A stretch of DNA of 64,000 nucleotides from Streptomyces tauricus (GCF_014650955.1 NZ_BMVY01000023.1:62001-126000), one strand, 5' to 3'; numbered from the stretch's first letter, positions 8,646 through 17,810 are shown. Notes: generated by a model from the sequence alone, not told the origin. Numbers and translations are program-made.

Positions 8646-10256
8646 ATGACATCAGTAGGTCCTGTGCGGACCGGGGGGCGGCGCGGCACGCGCCAGACCG
8701 GGAGACGGAGAGCGGGGCGCGGCGGCCAGTCATCGCTCGGGCTGCTGCCTCTGCCGCCGACGGAGAAGGAGAAGTACTCCTACGCCAGACGGCATCTGTG
8801 GATCCTGACGATCAGCTCGCTGATCAGCTTCTGCTGCCTGATCATGAGCCAGTTCAAGCTCGCGCAGTCGACTCCCGTGCTGTGGATCTACACACCGCTC
8901 CTCGTCTTCACGGTGATCTACTACCTGATCTCGCTGCGGGTAAACGGATTCACCCGGGACTTCGACATCAAGCACCACCGGGCGCTCGTGGCGAACTGGC
9001 GGCCCGAGACCTATCCGTCGGTCGACGTCTTCCTGCCGGTGTGCGGCGAACCCATCGAGGTCCTGCACAACACCTGGACCCATGTGCGGGCGATGGCCGA
9101 CCGCTACCCCGGCGTCTGTGTGCCCTTCGTGCTCGACGACGGTGCGAGCGCCGACCTCGAAGCGATGGCCCACGACTTCGGGTTCCGCTACGGGACCCGG
9201 GAGAACCGCGGCTGGTTCAAGAAGGCCGGCAACATGCACTTCGGCTTCGAGCAGTCGGACGGGGAGTTCATCCTCATCCTCGACGCCGACTTCACGCCGC
9301 GCGCCGACCTGCTCGAAGAGATGCTGCCGTACATGGACGAGAACCCGAAGACCGGGATCGTCCAGTCGCCGCAGTACTTCCGTGTCCTGGACTCGCAGAA
9401 CTGGATCGAGCGCGGCGCGGGCGCGGTGCAGGAGCTGTTCTACCGTTCCGTGCAGGTGTCCCGGCAGGGCAGTGACGGCGCCATCTGCGTCGGCTCGTGC
9501 GCCATCTACCGGCGGGCCGCGCTGGACGACAACGGCGGTACGACGCTGATCGAGCACTCCGAGGACGTCCACACCGGCTTCGACCTGCGCGGCCTCGGCT
9601 GGGACCTGCGGTACATCCCCGTCGCCGTGTCCACGGGTGTGTGCCCGGACAGCGCGGGCGCCTTCTTCAACCAGCAGTACCGCTGGTGCTCGGGCTCGAT
9701 GAGCCTGATGGGCAGCAGGAAGTTCTGGCAGCGGAAGATCAAGTTCTCCAGCCGGCTCTGCTACATGTCGGGCTTCTTCTACTACATCCACACGGCGCTG
9801 TTCACGTTCGCGGCGCCCGTGATCCCCGTCGTGCTGCTGCTGATGATGCCGGACAAGCTGAAGGTCGAGCATCTGCTCCTGGTGCTGCCGAGCATCCTCT
9901 ACACCACGATCATCTTCCCGATGTGGCACAAGGCCCCCTACCGCCTGGAGGCGTGGGCGGCCCGCATGATGTACGGCTGGGCGCACTTCTTCGCGATCTA
10001 CGACATCCTGCGCAAGAACCGCATGGGCTGGCAGCCCACCGGATCCGCCGGCGCGAAGAAGAACAAGACCCGCCGCTTCTGGATCGGCATGTGGGTCTGG
10101 GGCGGCGGCACCGCCCTGATCTGGGTGGGAGCCGCGGTGTGGCGGCTGTTCACGATGAACGCCCCCGACTTCGCCCTCATCCTTTCCACCGGACTCTTCT
10201 ACGCCCTGGTCGTGGGACGAGTCCTGGTGCAGCCCCGAGCGGAGAGCGCCGTCTGA
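8646..10256 (+). CDS. Cellulose-synthase-like processive GT2 glycosyltransferase
   Basis: Integral membrane enzyme expected to polymerise a beta-linked polysaccharide from nucleotide sugars and export it. About 536 residues from ATG 8646 (GGGGGTGGG lies seven bases upstream; GTG 8634 is an alternative). Two N-terminal membrane segments are followed by the GT-A domain with VLDDGAS, the LILDADF DxD motif, the HSEDVHTG catalytic Asp and the processivity motif QQYRW, then about four C-terminal membrane helices. No PilZ domain is visible, so c-di-GMP control through this chain is not indicated. It is coupled by overlap to the next two genes. The sugar polymerised is not determinable from sequence. 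Confidence 0.85.
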   Translation: MTSVGPVRTGGRRGTRQTGRRRAGRGGQSSLGLLPLPPTEKEKYSYARRHLWILTISSLISFCCLIMSQFKLAQSTPVLWIYTPLLVFTVIYYLISLRVNGFTRDFDIKHHRALVANWRPETYPSVDVFLPVCGEPIEVLHNTWTHVRAMADRYPGVCVPFVLDDGASADLEAMAHDFGFRYGTRENRGWFKKAGNMHFGFEQSDGEFILILDADFTPRADLLEEMLPYMDENPKTGIVQSPQYFRVLDSQNWIERGAGAVQELFYRSVQVSRQGSDGAICVGSCAIYRRAALDDNGGTTLIEHSEDVHTGFDLRGLGWDLRYIPVAVSTGVCPDSAGAFFNQQYRWCSGSMSLMGSRKFWQRKIKFSSRLCYMSGFFYYIHTALFTFAAPVIPVVLLLMMPDKLKVEHLLLVLPSILYTTIIFPMWHKAPYRLEAWAARMMYGWAHFFAIYDILRKNRMGWQPTGSAGAKKNKTRRFWIGMWVWGGGTALIWVGAAVWRLFTMNAPDFALILSTGLFYALVVGRVLVQPRAESAV

Positions 10257-11284
10257 TGTTCCTGACACGTGCACGCACCACCGCGGCAGGCTGCGCGCTG
10301 GCCCTGTCCGCGCTGTTCACGCTGAGCGGCTGCTCCCTGCTGGACGACTCCGGTACGTCGGCCTCGTCCGAGGGCGGCGGAGGTTCCGAAGGCTCGGGCC
10401 AGGACGCCCAGGGCGCGGACGCCGACATCCCCTACGACGTGACGCCGCTGCTCAAGCCCGGGAAGAAGTACTTCGGCGCGGCCATCGACGGGGCCCCGAA
10501 CTCGATGAAGGGCGTCGACACCTACACCGCGATGACCGGCAAGAAGCCGAACCTCATCGAGTACTACGCGGCCTGGGGCGACGGCTTCGACGCCCAGGGC
10601 GTACGCAACGCCTGGGCCGAGGGCGCGCTGACCCTGGTCTCCTGGGAGCCCTTCGACGTCACGCTCGCCGATATCGCGGCGGGCGAGAAGGACGCGTACC
10701 TGAAGAAGTACGCGGCCTCGGTGCGCAAGCTGAACCTGCCCGTCGTGATCTCCTTCGCCGACGAGATGAACGGCCACTGGGAGAAGTGGGGCACCAAGAA
10801 CGTCACGCCCAAGCAGTACGTGGCGGCGTGGAAGCACATCCACGACACGTTCACGGACGCCGGCGCCTCCAACGTCATCTGGGCCTGGTCGCCCAACATC
10901 GTCAACCCGGTCAAGAGCGTCGAGCTGGAGCCGTACTACCCGGGCGACGGCTATGTCGACTGGGTGGGTGTGATCGGCTACTTCACGATCGAGGAGGACA
11001 ACGCCTACGACAGCGTCTTCGGGCCGACCCTGGACGAGATCCGGACCTTCACCAAGAAGCCCACGCTGATCCTGGAGACGGCCGCCGAGCCGGGCGAGCG
11101 CCGCAGGGCCGACGTCCGGAACCTGTTCGCCGGCGTCGAGGCCGACGACGACATGCTCGGCTTCGTGTGGTTCGACCACAAGAAGCGCGCCGACTGGCGG
11201 CTGAAGGTCAGCCCGCTGGCCCTCAAGGAGTTCAGGCGACTGGCCGCCGACGGTTCGTTCGGCTTCGACGTTCGGAAGCCGTGA
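10256..11284 (+). CDS. GH26-like glycoside hydrolase lipoprotein
   Basis: 342 residues starting at ATG 10256, overlapping the GT2 stop by one base. A signal peptide with lipobox LSGC (Cys around residue 24) and a Ser/Gly linker place it on the outer face of the membrane. The catalytic domain resembles GH26 beta-mannanases: acid/base Glu in FADEMNGHW, the WAWSPN strand and a nucleophile Glu in ILETA. A hydrolase coupled to a synthase suggests trimming, editing or release of the nascent polymer. Substrate may be mannan, a mixed glucan or something new. Confidence 0.75.
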   Translation: MFLTRARTTAAGCALALSALFTLSGCSLLDDSGTSASSEGGGGSEGSGQDAQGADADIPYDVTPLLKPGKKYFGAAIDGAPNSMKGVDTYTAMTGKKPNLIEYYAAWGDGFDAQGVRNAWAEGALTLVSWEPFDVTLADIAAGEKDAYLKKYAASVRKLNLPVVISFADEMNGHWEKWGTKNVTPKQYVAAWKHIHDTFTDAGASNVIWAWSPNIVNPVKSVELEPYYPGDGYVDWVGVIGYFTIEEDNAYDSVFGPTLDEIRTFTKKPTLILETAAEPGERRRADVRNLFAGVEADDDMLGFVWFDHKKRADWRLKVSPLALKEFRRLAADGSFGFDVRKP

Positions 11285-13161
11285 TGAATCGGAGCCAGAA
11301 CCACCATCCGCCGCAGCCCCGCGAGCCGTACGGCGAGCAGCGGTACGGGGATCCGCGGTACGGAGATCAGCAGTACGGCGAGCAGCAGTACGGGGACGCT
11401 TACGGCGACCCGTACGTGGATCCGTACGCGGACCCGTACGGGGAGCGTGACTCGTCCTCCTGGTTCAACTCCAACGGGCAGTCCGCCCAGGGCTACCCGC
11501 AGGAGCAGCAGGGGCAGCAGATTCCGCAGCAGTACGTGCCGGGGATTCCCGAGCAGCGGCAGCGCGAGGACCAGCCGACGTACGCGCTGCACACCGTCGA
11601 GGAGACGCCCGCCGAGCCCTCGTACCACATACCCGTCACGCCCGAGGCGGGCTGGGACATGGCGGCGAGCCGGCGGCGGGCCTGGGTCAGCCGGGCCGTG
11701 CTGCTGTGCATCCTGCTGATCCAGACCGTGCTGTCGCTGCGGCTGTCCAACACGGCGTTCCAGGACGAGGCGCTGTATCTGGCGGCCGGGCACGCGGAGC
11801 TGGACCACCTGCTCAACGGCACCCCGCTGCCCATCGACTACGCCGCGTACTTCTCGGGCTCACCGCAGCTCTACCCGGTGCTCGCGGCGCTGGTGGACGC
11901 CCAGTTCGGGCTCACCGGTGCGCGCGTGCTCAGCCTGGTCTTCATGCTCTTCACCACCGGGCTGCTGTACTCGTTCTCGCGGCGGATGTTCAACGAGCGG
12001 GCGGCGCTCGCCGCCGCCGCGCTCTTCTCGGTGGTCCAGTCGACCGTCGTCATGGGCTTCTTCGCGACCTACGACGCGGCGGCCGTGTTCCTGCTGGCCC
12101 TCGCCGTCTGGATCGTCGTCCGCACGAACCGGGCGCCCGCGTACGCGGTGCTGCTCGCCGCACCCGTCGCGGTCCTCGCGGTCGGTGTGAAGTACGCGGC
12201 GGCGCTCTATCTGCCGACCATCGTCGTGCTGGCGCTGCTGACCGCGTGGCCGTACCGCGGCGCCAAGTCGGCCGTCCTGCGGATGCTGCTGCTCGGTCTC
12301 GGCATGGGCGCGCTCGCCGGGGTCGGGATGTACACCACCGATCTGCTCGCGGGTATCCAGCAGACCACCACCAACCGTGCGCACGGCTCCGACAGCGCGC
12401 AGTTCCTGCTGCAGCGCTCGGCCGAGTGGGGCGGGCTGATGTTCCTGGCGGCGGTCGGCGGCGCGATCTCGTACGTCCGGCGCAGCCGTATGAACGAGTC
12501 GCCCCTGGCGCAGCGGCTCGGCAACCCCGGCTGGCGCTGGCGCGCCCTGATGGGGCTGCTCCTGTGCGGCACGGCCGTACTGGCCTCGGCGTACCAGATC
12601 CATCTGGGCACCGTGGTGTCGCTGTTCAAGCACGTCGGCTTCGGGCTGCTCTTCGCCGCCCCGATGGCCGGGGTGGGCGTGACCCGGCTGGTCGGCGCGC
12701 ACTTCCGCTATCCGCAGCTCGGCATCATGCTGTGGACGGCCGTACTGTGCCTGGGCATCTCGCAGGCGGACTGGCGTTTCGGCGTCTGGCCGGACTCCTC
12801 GAAGATGATCCGGACGATCCAGTCGCACGTGAACGACAAGGGGCACTACCTCAGCTCCACGCCCGAGGTGCCCGTCTACTACCTGCGCGAGAAGACCGAC
12901 CACAGTCAGTGGCAGAGCGTCTTCGGCATGGAGTACAAGGCCAAGAAGGGCAAGTACTACACCGGTGACGAGGCCTACCGCGCGGCGCTGCGCGACGGCG
13001 AGTTCGACCTGATCGTCCTCGACGGGATCACCAACCCGCGGGTCGACGACGTCATCGCCGGGGCTGTCAAGGGCAACCCGCACTACCGGCTGCTCGCCGA
13101 CGTGCCGTGGCGCAATTCCAGCGGCACGGGGACCTACCGCATCTGGATCAAGACGTCCTGA
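11284..13161 (+). CDS. GT39-type polytopic membrane glycosyltransferase with Tyr/Gly-rich N-terminal tail
   Basis: 625 residues from ATG 11284, overlapping the upstream stop by one base. Residues 1-~130 are a cytoplasmic low-complexity tail with repeated YGD/YGE/DPY units, then Gln/Pro-rich. A membrane domain of roughly ten helices follows, with FQDEALYLAAGH in the first periplasmic loop, the acidic pair that marks GT39/ArnT/PMT-like enzymes using polyprenyl-phosphate sugars. A soluble C-terminal part follows. A polyprenol-phosphate sugar synthase is encoded three genes downstream, a natural donor source. Confidence 0.7.
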   Translation: MNRSQNHHPPQPREPYGEQRYGDPRYGDQQYGEQQYGDAYGDPYVDPYADPYGERDSSSWFNSNGQSAQGYPQEQQGQQIPQQYVPGIPEQRQREDQPTYALHTVEETPAEPSYHIPVTPEAGWDMAASRRRAWVSRAVLLCILLIQTVLSLRLSNTAFQDEALYLAAGHAELDHLLNGTPLPIDYAAYFSGSPQLYPVLAALVDAQFGLTGARVLSLVFMLFTTGLLYSFSRRMFNERAALAAAALFSVVQSTVVMGFFATYDAAAVFLLALAVWIVVRTNRAPAYAVLLAAPVAVLAVGVKYAAALYLPTIVVLALLTAWPYRGAKSAVLRMLLLGLGMGALAGVGMYTTDLLAGIQQTTTNRAHGSDSAQFLLQRSAEWGGLMFLAAVGGAISYVRRSRMNESPLAQRLGNPGWRWRALMGLLLCGTAVLASAYQIHLGTVVSLFKHVGFGLLFAAPMAGVGVTRLVGAHFRYPQLGIMLWTAVLCLGISQADWRFGVWPDSSKMIRTIQSHVNDKGHYLSSTPEVPVYYLREKTDHSQWQSVFGMEYKAKKGKYYTGDEAYRAALRDGEFDLIVLDGITNPRVDDVIAGAVKGNPHYRLLADVPWRNSSGTGTYRIWIKTS

Positions 13162-13251
13162 GCACGGTCCGTTCCCGCTCCCGTTCCTGTTCGCGTTCTC
13201 CTTCCCGTCGCTGAATCCACCAGCGGACTCCTCTGTACGAAAGGCAGTGCC

Positions 13252-14556
13252 ATGCGGCTCACTGTCATCGGCACCGGCTATCTCGGTGCCACCCACGCCG
13301 CCTGTATGGCGGAGCTCGGGCACGAGGTGCTCGGGGTCGACGTCGACCCGGACAAGGTCGCCGCGCTGCAGGCGGGGCGGGTGCCGTTCCACGAACCCGT
13401 GCTGCCGGAGCTGCTCGCCCGGCACACGGCGAGCGGACGGCTGCGGTTCACCACGTCCTACGAGGAGGCCGCGGCCTTCGGCGAGGTGCACTTCATCTGC
13501 GTGGGCACCCCGCAGCGCAAGGACTCCGAGGGCGCCGACCTGCGATACGTGGACTCGGCGTTCGCGTCGATGGCCCGGTACGCGGGTGAGGGCGCGCTCC
13601 TGGTGGGCAAGTCGACCGTGCCCGTGGGCACCGCCCAGCGGCTCGCGGACACCCACACCGGCGTGGAGATCGCCTGGAACCCGGAGTTCCTGCGCGAGGG
13701 CTTCGCGGTGGAGGACACCCTGCGGCCCGACCGGCTGGTCCTCGGCATCGGATCCGAGCGTGCTGAAACGTTGCTGCGCCAGGTGTACGCGCCCGTCATC
13801 GGCTCGGGGACCCCGGTGGTCACCGCCGACTTCCCGACCGCCGAGCTGGTCAAGACGGCCGCGAACGCCTTCCTGGCCACCAAGATCTCGTTCATCAACG
13901 CCATGGCGGAGGTGTGCGAGGCCACCGGCGGCGATGTCTCCGTACTCGCGGAGGCCATCGGCCACGACGACCGCATCGGGAAGAAGTTCCTGCGGGCCGG
14001 CGTCGGCTTCGGCGGCGGCTGCCTGCCCAAGGACATCCGGGCCTTCGCGCACCGCGCCGACGAGTTGGGGGTGTCCCTGGCGTTCCTGCGCGAGGTCGAC
14101 GCCATCAACATGCGGCGCCGCGACCGGGTGGTCGAGCTGGCTCGTGAACTGTGCGGGGGCGCGGTTCTCGGCGCCCGGATCGCCGTGCTCGGCGCGGCCT
14201 TCAAACCGGACTCCGACGACATCCGCGACTCACCCGCGCTGAACGTGTCCGCGCGGCTGCGGCTCGACGGCGCCGATGTCACGGTCTACGACCCGGAGGC
14301 GATGGACAACGCCCGCAAGGCGTTTCCGCTGCTCGGGTACGCGCTGTCGGCCGAGGAGGCGCTGCGGGGGGCCGATCTCGTGCTGCATCTGACCGAGTGG
14401 CCGCAGTTCCGCGAGCTCGCTCCCGAGCGGGCCCGCGCATTGGTCTCCCGTCCACGGATCGTGGACGGCAGGGGGACGCTCGACGGGGCCACATGGGCCG
14501 CGGCGGGCTGGGAGTTCCGGGCGCTGGGCAGACCCGCGCCCGGTGGGGAGGGGTAA
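13252..14556 (+). CDS. UDP-glucose 6-dehydrogenase family protein (paralogue 1)
   Basis: NAD-dependent oxidation of a UDP-hexose, most likely UDP-glucose to UDP-glucuronate. 434 residues; Rossmann motif GTGYLGATHA (residues 7-16), KSTVPVGTAQ, WNPEFLREGFA, catalytic Cys in GFGGGCLPKD and FKPDSDDIRDSPA. Start ATG 13252 follows GAAAGGCAGTGCC. It would provide the nucleotide sugar for the adjacent synthase. A second, clearly related dehydrogenase is encoded at 47848-49191. GDP-mannose or UDP-ManNAc dehydrogenase activity cannot be excluded. Confidence 0.85.
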   Translation: MRLTVIGTGYLGATHAACMAELGHEVLGVDVDPDKVAALQAGRVPFHEPVLPELLARHTASGRLRFTTSYEEAAAFGEVHFICVGTPQRKDSEGADLRYVDSAFASMARYAGEGALLVGKSTVPVGTAQRLADTHTGVEIAWNPEFLREGFAVEDTLRPDRLVLGIGSERAETLLRQVYAPVIGSGTPVVTADFPTAELVKTAANAFLATKISFINAMAEVCEATGGDVSVLAEAIGHDDRIGKKFLRAGVGFGGGCLPKDIRAFAHRADELGVSLAFLREVDAINMRRRDRVVELARELCGGAVLGARIAVLGAAFKPDSDDIRDSPALNVSARLRLDGADVTVYDPEAMDNARKAFPLLGYALSAEEALRGADLVLHLTEWPQFRELAPERARALVSRPRIVDGRGTLDGATWAAAGWEFRALGRPAPGGEG

Positions 14557-14560
14557 GGAC

Positions 14561-15313
14561 ATGACGTACGAGACGTTCGAGGACGTGGGTGTCACGATCG
14601 TGATGCCCACGTACAACGAGGCCGCCAATCTGCCGAGGATGGCCGAGGCGGTGCTTCAACTTCCGCTGAACGGGCTGCACTTGAAGGTCGTGGACGACTC
14701 CAGTCCGGATGGTACGGGACGGATCGCCGAGGAGCTGGCGGAGAAGTACAACGCGGACGGGCGGCGCCGGATGAGCGTGCTGCACCGGACCGAGAAGGAC
14801 GGGCTCGGGCGCGCGTACGTGGCGGGCATGAGCGCGGCGGTCGACGAGGGCGCCGAGTACGTGGTGCAGATGGACGCCGACGGGAGCCATCCCGTGGAGG
14901 CGGTGCCGCGGATGCTGGGCACCGCCGTGGCCTCGGGGGTGGGGCTGGTCATCGGGAGCCGGTACGTCGAGGGAGGGTCGCTCGACGAGGAGTGGGGGGC
15001 GCACCGGGTGCTGCTCTCGCGGTTCGCCAACCGGTATGCGCGGACCGTGCTCGGTACGAAGATCCAGGATATCACGGCGGGGTTCAATCTCTGGTCCGCG
15101 CGGACTTTGGAGGACGTGGATCTGCGGTCGTTGGACAGTGCGGGGTACAGCTTTCAGGTGGAGCTGAAGTACAAGGCCGTTCGGGCCGGGCACAGTGCCG
15201 TGGAGATTCCTATTCGGTTCGAGGAGCGGACCGAAGGGGTTTCGAAGATGACTCTTCGTACGCAGTGGGAGTCGGCGTTGGTGCCGGTTCGGTTGCGCCT
15301 CAAGCGCAACTGA
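14561..15313 (+). CDS. GT2 polyprenol-phosphate mannose/glucose synthase (DPM1/Ppm1 type)
   Basis: 250 residues from ATG 14561, four bases after the dehydrogenase stop and behind GGGGAGGGG. DPM1-type features: VIMPTYNEAANLP, VVDDSSPDGT, the MDADGSHP DxD region, IGSRYVEGG and the AGFNLWSARTL segment. No membrane helices, so it is a soluble or peripheral enzyme transferring a hexose from a nucleotide sugar to polyprenyl phosphate. In this locus it most simply feeds the GT39-like protein. Confidence 0.85.
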   Translation: MTYETFEDVGVTIVMPTYNEAANLPRMAEAVLQLPLNGLHLKVVDDSSPDGTGRIAEELAEKYNADGRRRMSVLHRTEKDGLGRAYVAGMSAAVDEGAEYVVQMDADGSHPVEAVPRMLGTAVASGVGLVIGSRYVEGGSLDEEWGAHRVLLSRFANRYARTVLGTKIQDITAGFNLWSARTLEDVDLRSLDSAGYSFQVELKYKAVRAGHSAVEIPIRFEERTEGVSKMTLRTQWESALVPVRLRLKRN

Positions 15314-15367
15314 CGTTCTTTGGGGGTGGGGGGGTCGGGGGCGGGTGCGGGTGCGTTGTGGCTGGTT

Positions 15368-15479
15368 GCGCCGTTCCCCGCGCCACTGAAGGGCGAAAAG
15401 CAAAAGACTGCGCCGTTCCCCGCACCCCTTGGGGCTGTGCCCCTGAAAGCAAAAAGATTGCGCCGTTCCCCGCGCCCCT
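15368..15479 (+). repeat. Intergenic 20-bp repeat, array D (three copies)
   Basis: Copies at 15368 (CCACT end), 15410 (GCACCCCT end) and 15460, beginning 54 bases after the polyprenol-phosphate synthase stop and ending 20 bases before the stop of the convergent 15500-16378 gene. The first copy has the extended leader GTTGTGGCTGGTT and trailer GAAGGGCGAAA. Confidence 0.95.
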
Positions 15480-15499
15480 GAGTAGGGACGGGGCCGGGG

Positions 15500-16378
15500 T
15501 TATTCGTTGGCTGCTGCTGAAGCCTGGGCTTCGCCTCTGCGGCGGATTTGGCGGAAGGTGAATTCAGCCAGGTCGTCGCCCGTGGTGAAGACCTTCGTGT
15601 CCTTCTGCGTCACGTCTTTGCCGTTCGTGAAGCCGGCGACCGTGAAGTAGGCGTAGCGGCCGTACGAATTGGTCGTCGAGCGGCAGATCGCGGAGCGGCA
15701 GAAGACGGGGACGCCCTCACCGGGGAGGGACTGGACGACGCTCTGCTTGTCGGCGTCGGTCTTCGCCCTGAGCGCCTTGGCCTCGTTGTCGAAGACGGCC
15801 ACACCGACGGTGACCGCCACGCCGTCCTTCGCGTACGTGACGCGCATGAGGCGGGTGCAGTCGTTCTTGGTGAGGACCGAGCCGAGCGTGCCCTGGGCGG
15901 CCGCCGCGCAGTTCTTCGTGGACGCCAGCGCGCCCTTCTTGTAGACCGTCTCGCCCATCGTCAGCTGGGTGCCCGGGAAGAGGATGTCCGGCGCGAGCGG
16001 CGCGGTGTCCTTCTTCACATCGGATATGAAGTCCTTCGGGTCCAGCGGCGGCGGCGCGGAGGTCGCCTCGAAGGACGGGCCGGTCCCGGCGGTGTCCGAG
16101 GGGATGTCCGCGGAGGCGGGCAGCTCGGAGGCGGGTTTGTTCGACGCCTGCTCCTTGCCGTCCGCCGAGACCACGGCCACCGCGACGGCCGCGCCCACGG
16201 CGATGGTGGCCAGGGCGCCGCCGCCGACCAGCATCCACCTGCGACGCCGGTTGCGCGTTTCGGACGCCTCGGCCAGCGCCGCCCAGTCCGGAGACTGACT
16301 GCTCCACTGCGGCGGCTGAGAACCCGATCCCCCGGAACCCCACTGGGGTCCCCCCTGCCCAAAGCTCATGGGCCGCAT
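15500..16378 (-). CDS. Membrane-anchored extracytoplasmic protein of unknown function
   Basis: I do not recognise a named family. About 292 residues (or 289 from ATG 16369; neither start has a clear ribosome binding site). A Gly/Ser/Gln-rich N-terminus is followed by RNRRRRW and one membrane helix (residues ~48-68), a Pro/Ser/Ala linker and an outside domain of ~170 residues with four cysteines (NCAAAA, NDCTRL, VFCRSAICRS) that could form disulfides. It lies divergent from rplM, a location where Streptomyces commonly carry such a gene, but no role is implied. Confidence 0.75.
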   Translation of the reverse strand: MRPMSFGQGGPQWGSGGSGSQPPQWSSQSPDWAALAEASETRNRRRRWMLVGGGALATIAVGAAVAVAVVSADGKEQASNKPASELPASADIPSDTAGTGPSFEATSAPPPLDPKDFISDVKKDTAPLAPDILFPGTQLTMGETVYKKGALASTKNCAAAAQGTLGSVLTKNDCTRLMRVTYAKDGVAVTVGVAVFDNEAKALRAKTDADKQSVVQSLPGEGVPVFCRSAICRSTTNSYGRYAYFTVAGFTNGKDVTQKDTKVFTTGDDLAEFTFRQIRRRGEAQASAAANE

Positions 16379-16529
16379 CTTAGACGGGACAAGGGGACTA
16401 GGGATCCGCTGGTCGTCTCCCGCAGCACCCGAAGCATCGATGTGTCAAGCGTGAATGAGAGCAAAGGGGGCATCTCGGGGGCGTCGGGTAGCCTCGGACC
16501 CGGTGTGCGCCTGCCTCCCGGCACGCGTT

Positions 16530-16559
16530 TTGACCCGTACGGGCCACCGAAGGTATTCT
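16530..16559 (+). promoter_or_regulatory. Promoter of rplM-rpsI
   Basis: TTGACC (16530-16535) and TATTCT (16554-16559), 18-base spacer, about 180 bases upstream of rplM. It is the best housekeeping-type promoter match in the 360-base gap between the divergent membrane protein gene and rplM. The long leader (to 16738) could carry ribosomal-protein autoregulation, though I see no defined structure. Confidence 0.55.
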
Positions 16560-16738
16560 TGCGGTTCGTTATGTGTATTGGCTTGCTCATTCTCACGTGA
16601 GGGGCCCTTACACCGGTCCACCGGGCCGATGACCAGCGGCAGGACTCGGTTGCGTCCCGAGGTCCGCCAGGGCTGTCGTACATCGTCCGTGGTGGCCCAT
16701 TGTCAGGACCCACTCACTGAAGAAGCGAAGGCATGACC

Positions 16739-17182
16739 GTGCGTACGTTCAGCCCCAAGCCCGGCGACATCACTCGCCAGTGGTACGTCATCGACGCCCA
16801 GGATGTCGTCCTGGGTCGTCTGGCCACCACTGCCGCGAACATTCTGCGGGGCAAGCACAAGCCGATTTACGCCCCCCACGTCGACGCTGGTGACTTCGTC
16901 ATCATCATCAACGCCGACAAGGTGCACCTCTCCGGCAACAAGAAGACCCAGAAGCTGGCGTACCGCCACTCCGGTTACCCGGGTGGTCTGCGCTCCGTCC
17001 GTTACGACGAGCTGCTGGCGAAGAACCCCGAGAAGGCCGTCGAGAAGGCCATCAAGGGCATGATCCCCAAGAACACCCTGGGCCGTCAGGTGCTCTCGAA
17101 GCTGAAGGTCTACTCGGGCGACCAGCACCCGCACGCTGCACAGCAGCCGGTGCCGTTCGAGATCACCCAGGTCGCGCAGTAG
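16739..17182 (+). CDS. rplM: 50S ribosomal protein L13
   Basis: Early-assembly large-subunit protein. GTG 16739 gives MRTFSPKPGDITRQWYVIDA, the family N-terminus, with AAGG seven bases upstream; ATG 16733 is in frame but too close to that site. 147 residues with LGRLATTAANILRGKHKP and MIPKNTLGRQ conserved. Cotranscribed with rpsI 46 bases downstream. Confidence 0.97.
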   Translation: MRTFSPKPGDITRQWYVIDAQDVVLGRLATTAANILRGKHKPIYAPHVDAGDFVIIINADKVHLSGNKKTQKLAYRHSGYPGGLRSVRYDELLAKNPEKAVEKAIKGMIPKNTLGRQVLSKLKVYSGDQHPHAAQQPVPFEITQVAQ

Positions 17183-17228
17183 TTCCGGCCACCACCCCCC
17201 TAAGACTGAACAGAATCTGAGGAGAATC

Positions 17229-17753
17229 GTGGCCGAGACCACCGTTGAGCAGCCGGTCGAAGAGACCGAGGCTGTCGACATCGAGAGCTACACCACCGAG
17301 TCCGAGGCCCCCGTCGTCGAGGGCGAGTACACCTCGGAGTCGCTCGCGGGCCGCTTCGGCGACCCGCAGCCGGCCGCCGGCCTGGGCCGTCGCAAGAACG
17401 CCATCGCCCGCGTCCGGATCGTCCCGGGCACCGGCAAGTGGAAGATCAACGGTCGCACCCTTGAGGACTACTTCCCCAACAAGGTGCACCAGCAGGAAGT
17501 CAACGAGCCCTTCAAGGTGCTCGAGCTCGACGACCGCTACGACGTCGTCGCCCGTATCTCGGGTGGCGGTGTCTCCGGTCAGGCCGGTGCCCTGCGCCTC
17601 GGCGTGGCCCGCGCTCTGAACGAGGCGGACGTGGACAACAACCGCGGCGCCCTCAAGAAGGCCGGCTTCCTCAAGCGCGACGACCGTGCGGTCGAGCGCA
17701 AGAAGGCCGGTCTCAAGAAGGCCCGTAAGGCCCCGCAGTACAGCAAGCGCTAA
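17229..17753 (+). CDS. rpsI: 30S ribosomal protein S9
   Basis: Small-subunit head protein whose C-terminal tail touches P-site tRNA. 174 residues from GTG 17229 (AGGAGAATC upstream). Residues 1-~48 form an acidic, Glu/Thr-rich extension seen in actinobacteria; the core spans GLGRRKNAIARVRI to the tail KAPQYSKR, with GGVSGQAGALRLGVARAL intact. Confidence 0.98.
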   Translation: MAETTVEQPVEETEAVDIESYTTESEAPVVEGEYTSESLAGRFGDPQPAAGLGRRKNAIARVRIVPGTGKWKINGRTLEDYFPNKVHQQEVNEPFKVLELDDRYDVVARISGGGVSGQAGALRLGVARALNEADVDNNRGALKKAGFLKRDDRAVERKKAGLKKARKAPQYSKR

Positions 17754-17777
17754 ATCCCGCTCGCTGTTTGCACGAAT

Positions 17778-17810
17778 CGCCCCGGCGGCACGTTCTGTGC
17801 CGCCGGGGCG
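17778..17810 (+). terminator. Terminator after rpsI
   Basis: Perfect 14-bp stem (17778-17791 with 17797-17810), GTTCT loop, followed by TTCGTTT, 24 bases after the rpsI stop. The remaining glmM upstream region (17811-18124) has no gene. It holds two GATATAC direct repeats (17962-17968 and 17979-17985), which resemble -10 elements without a convincing -35. Confidence 0.85.

Noticed and set aside
11860..14052. A 730-codon open frame on the - strand
   Set aside because: It is antisense to the GT39-like and dehydrogenase genes, which have clear family motifs, and the frame itself has none.
15368..15479. Small coding frames reading CAVPRAP- or RRSPRP-type peptides through the repeats
   Set aside because: They are simply translations of the 20-bp element in different frames. 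Spacing is not a multiple of three, and there is no ribosome binding site.
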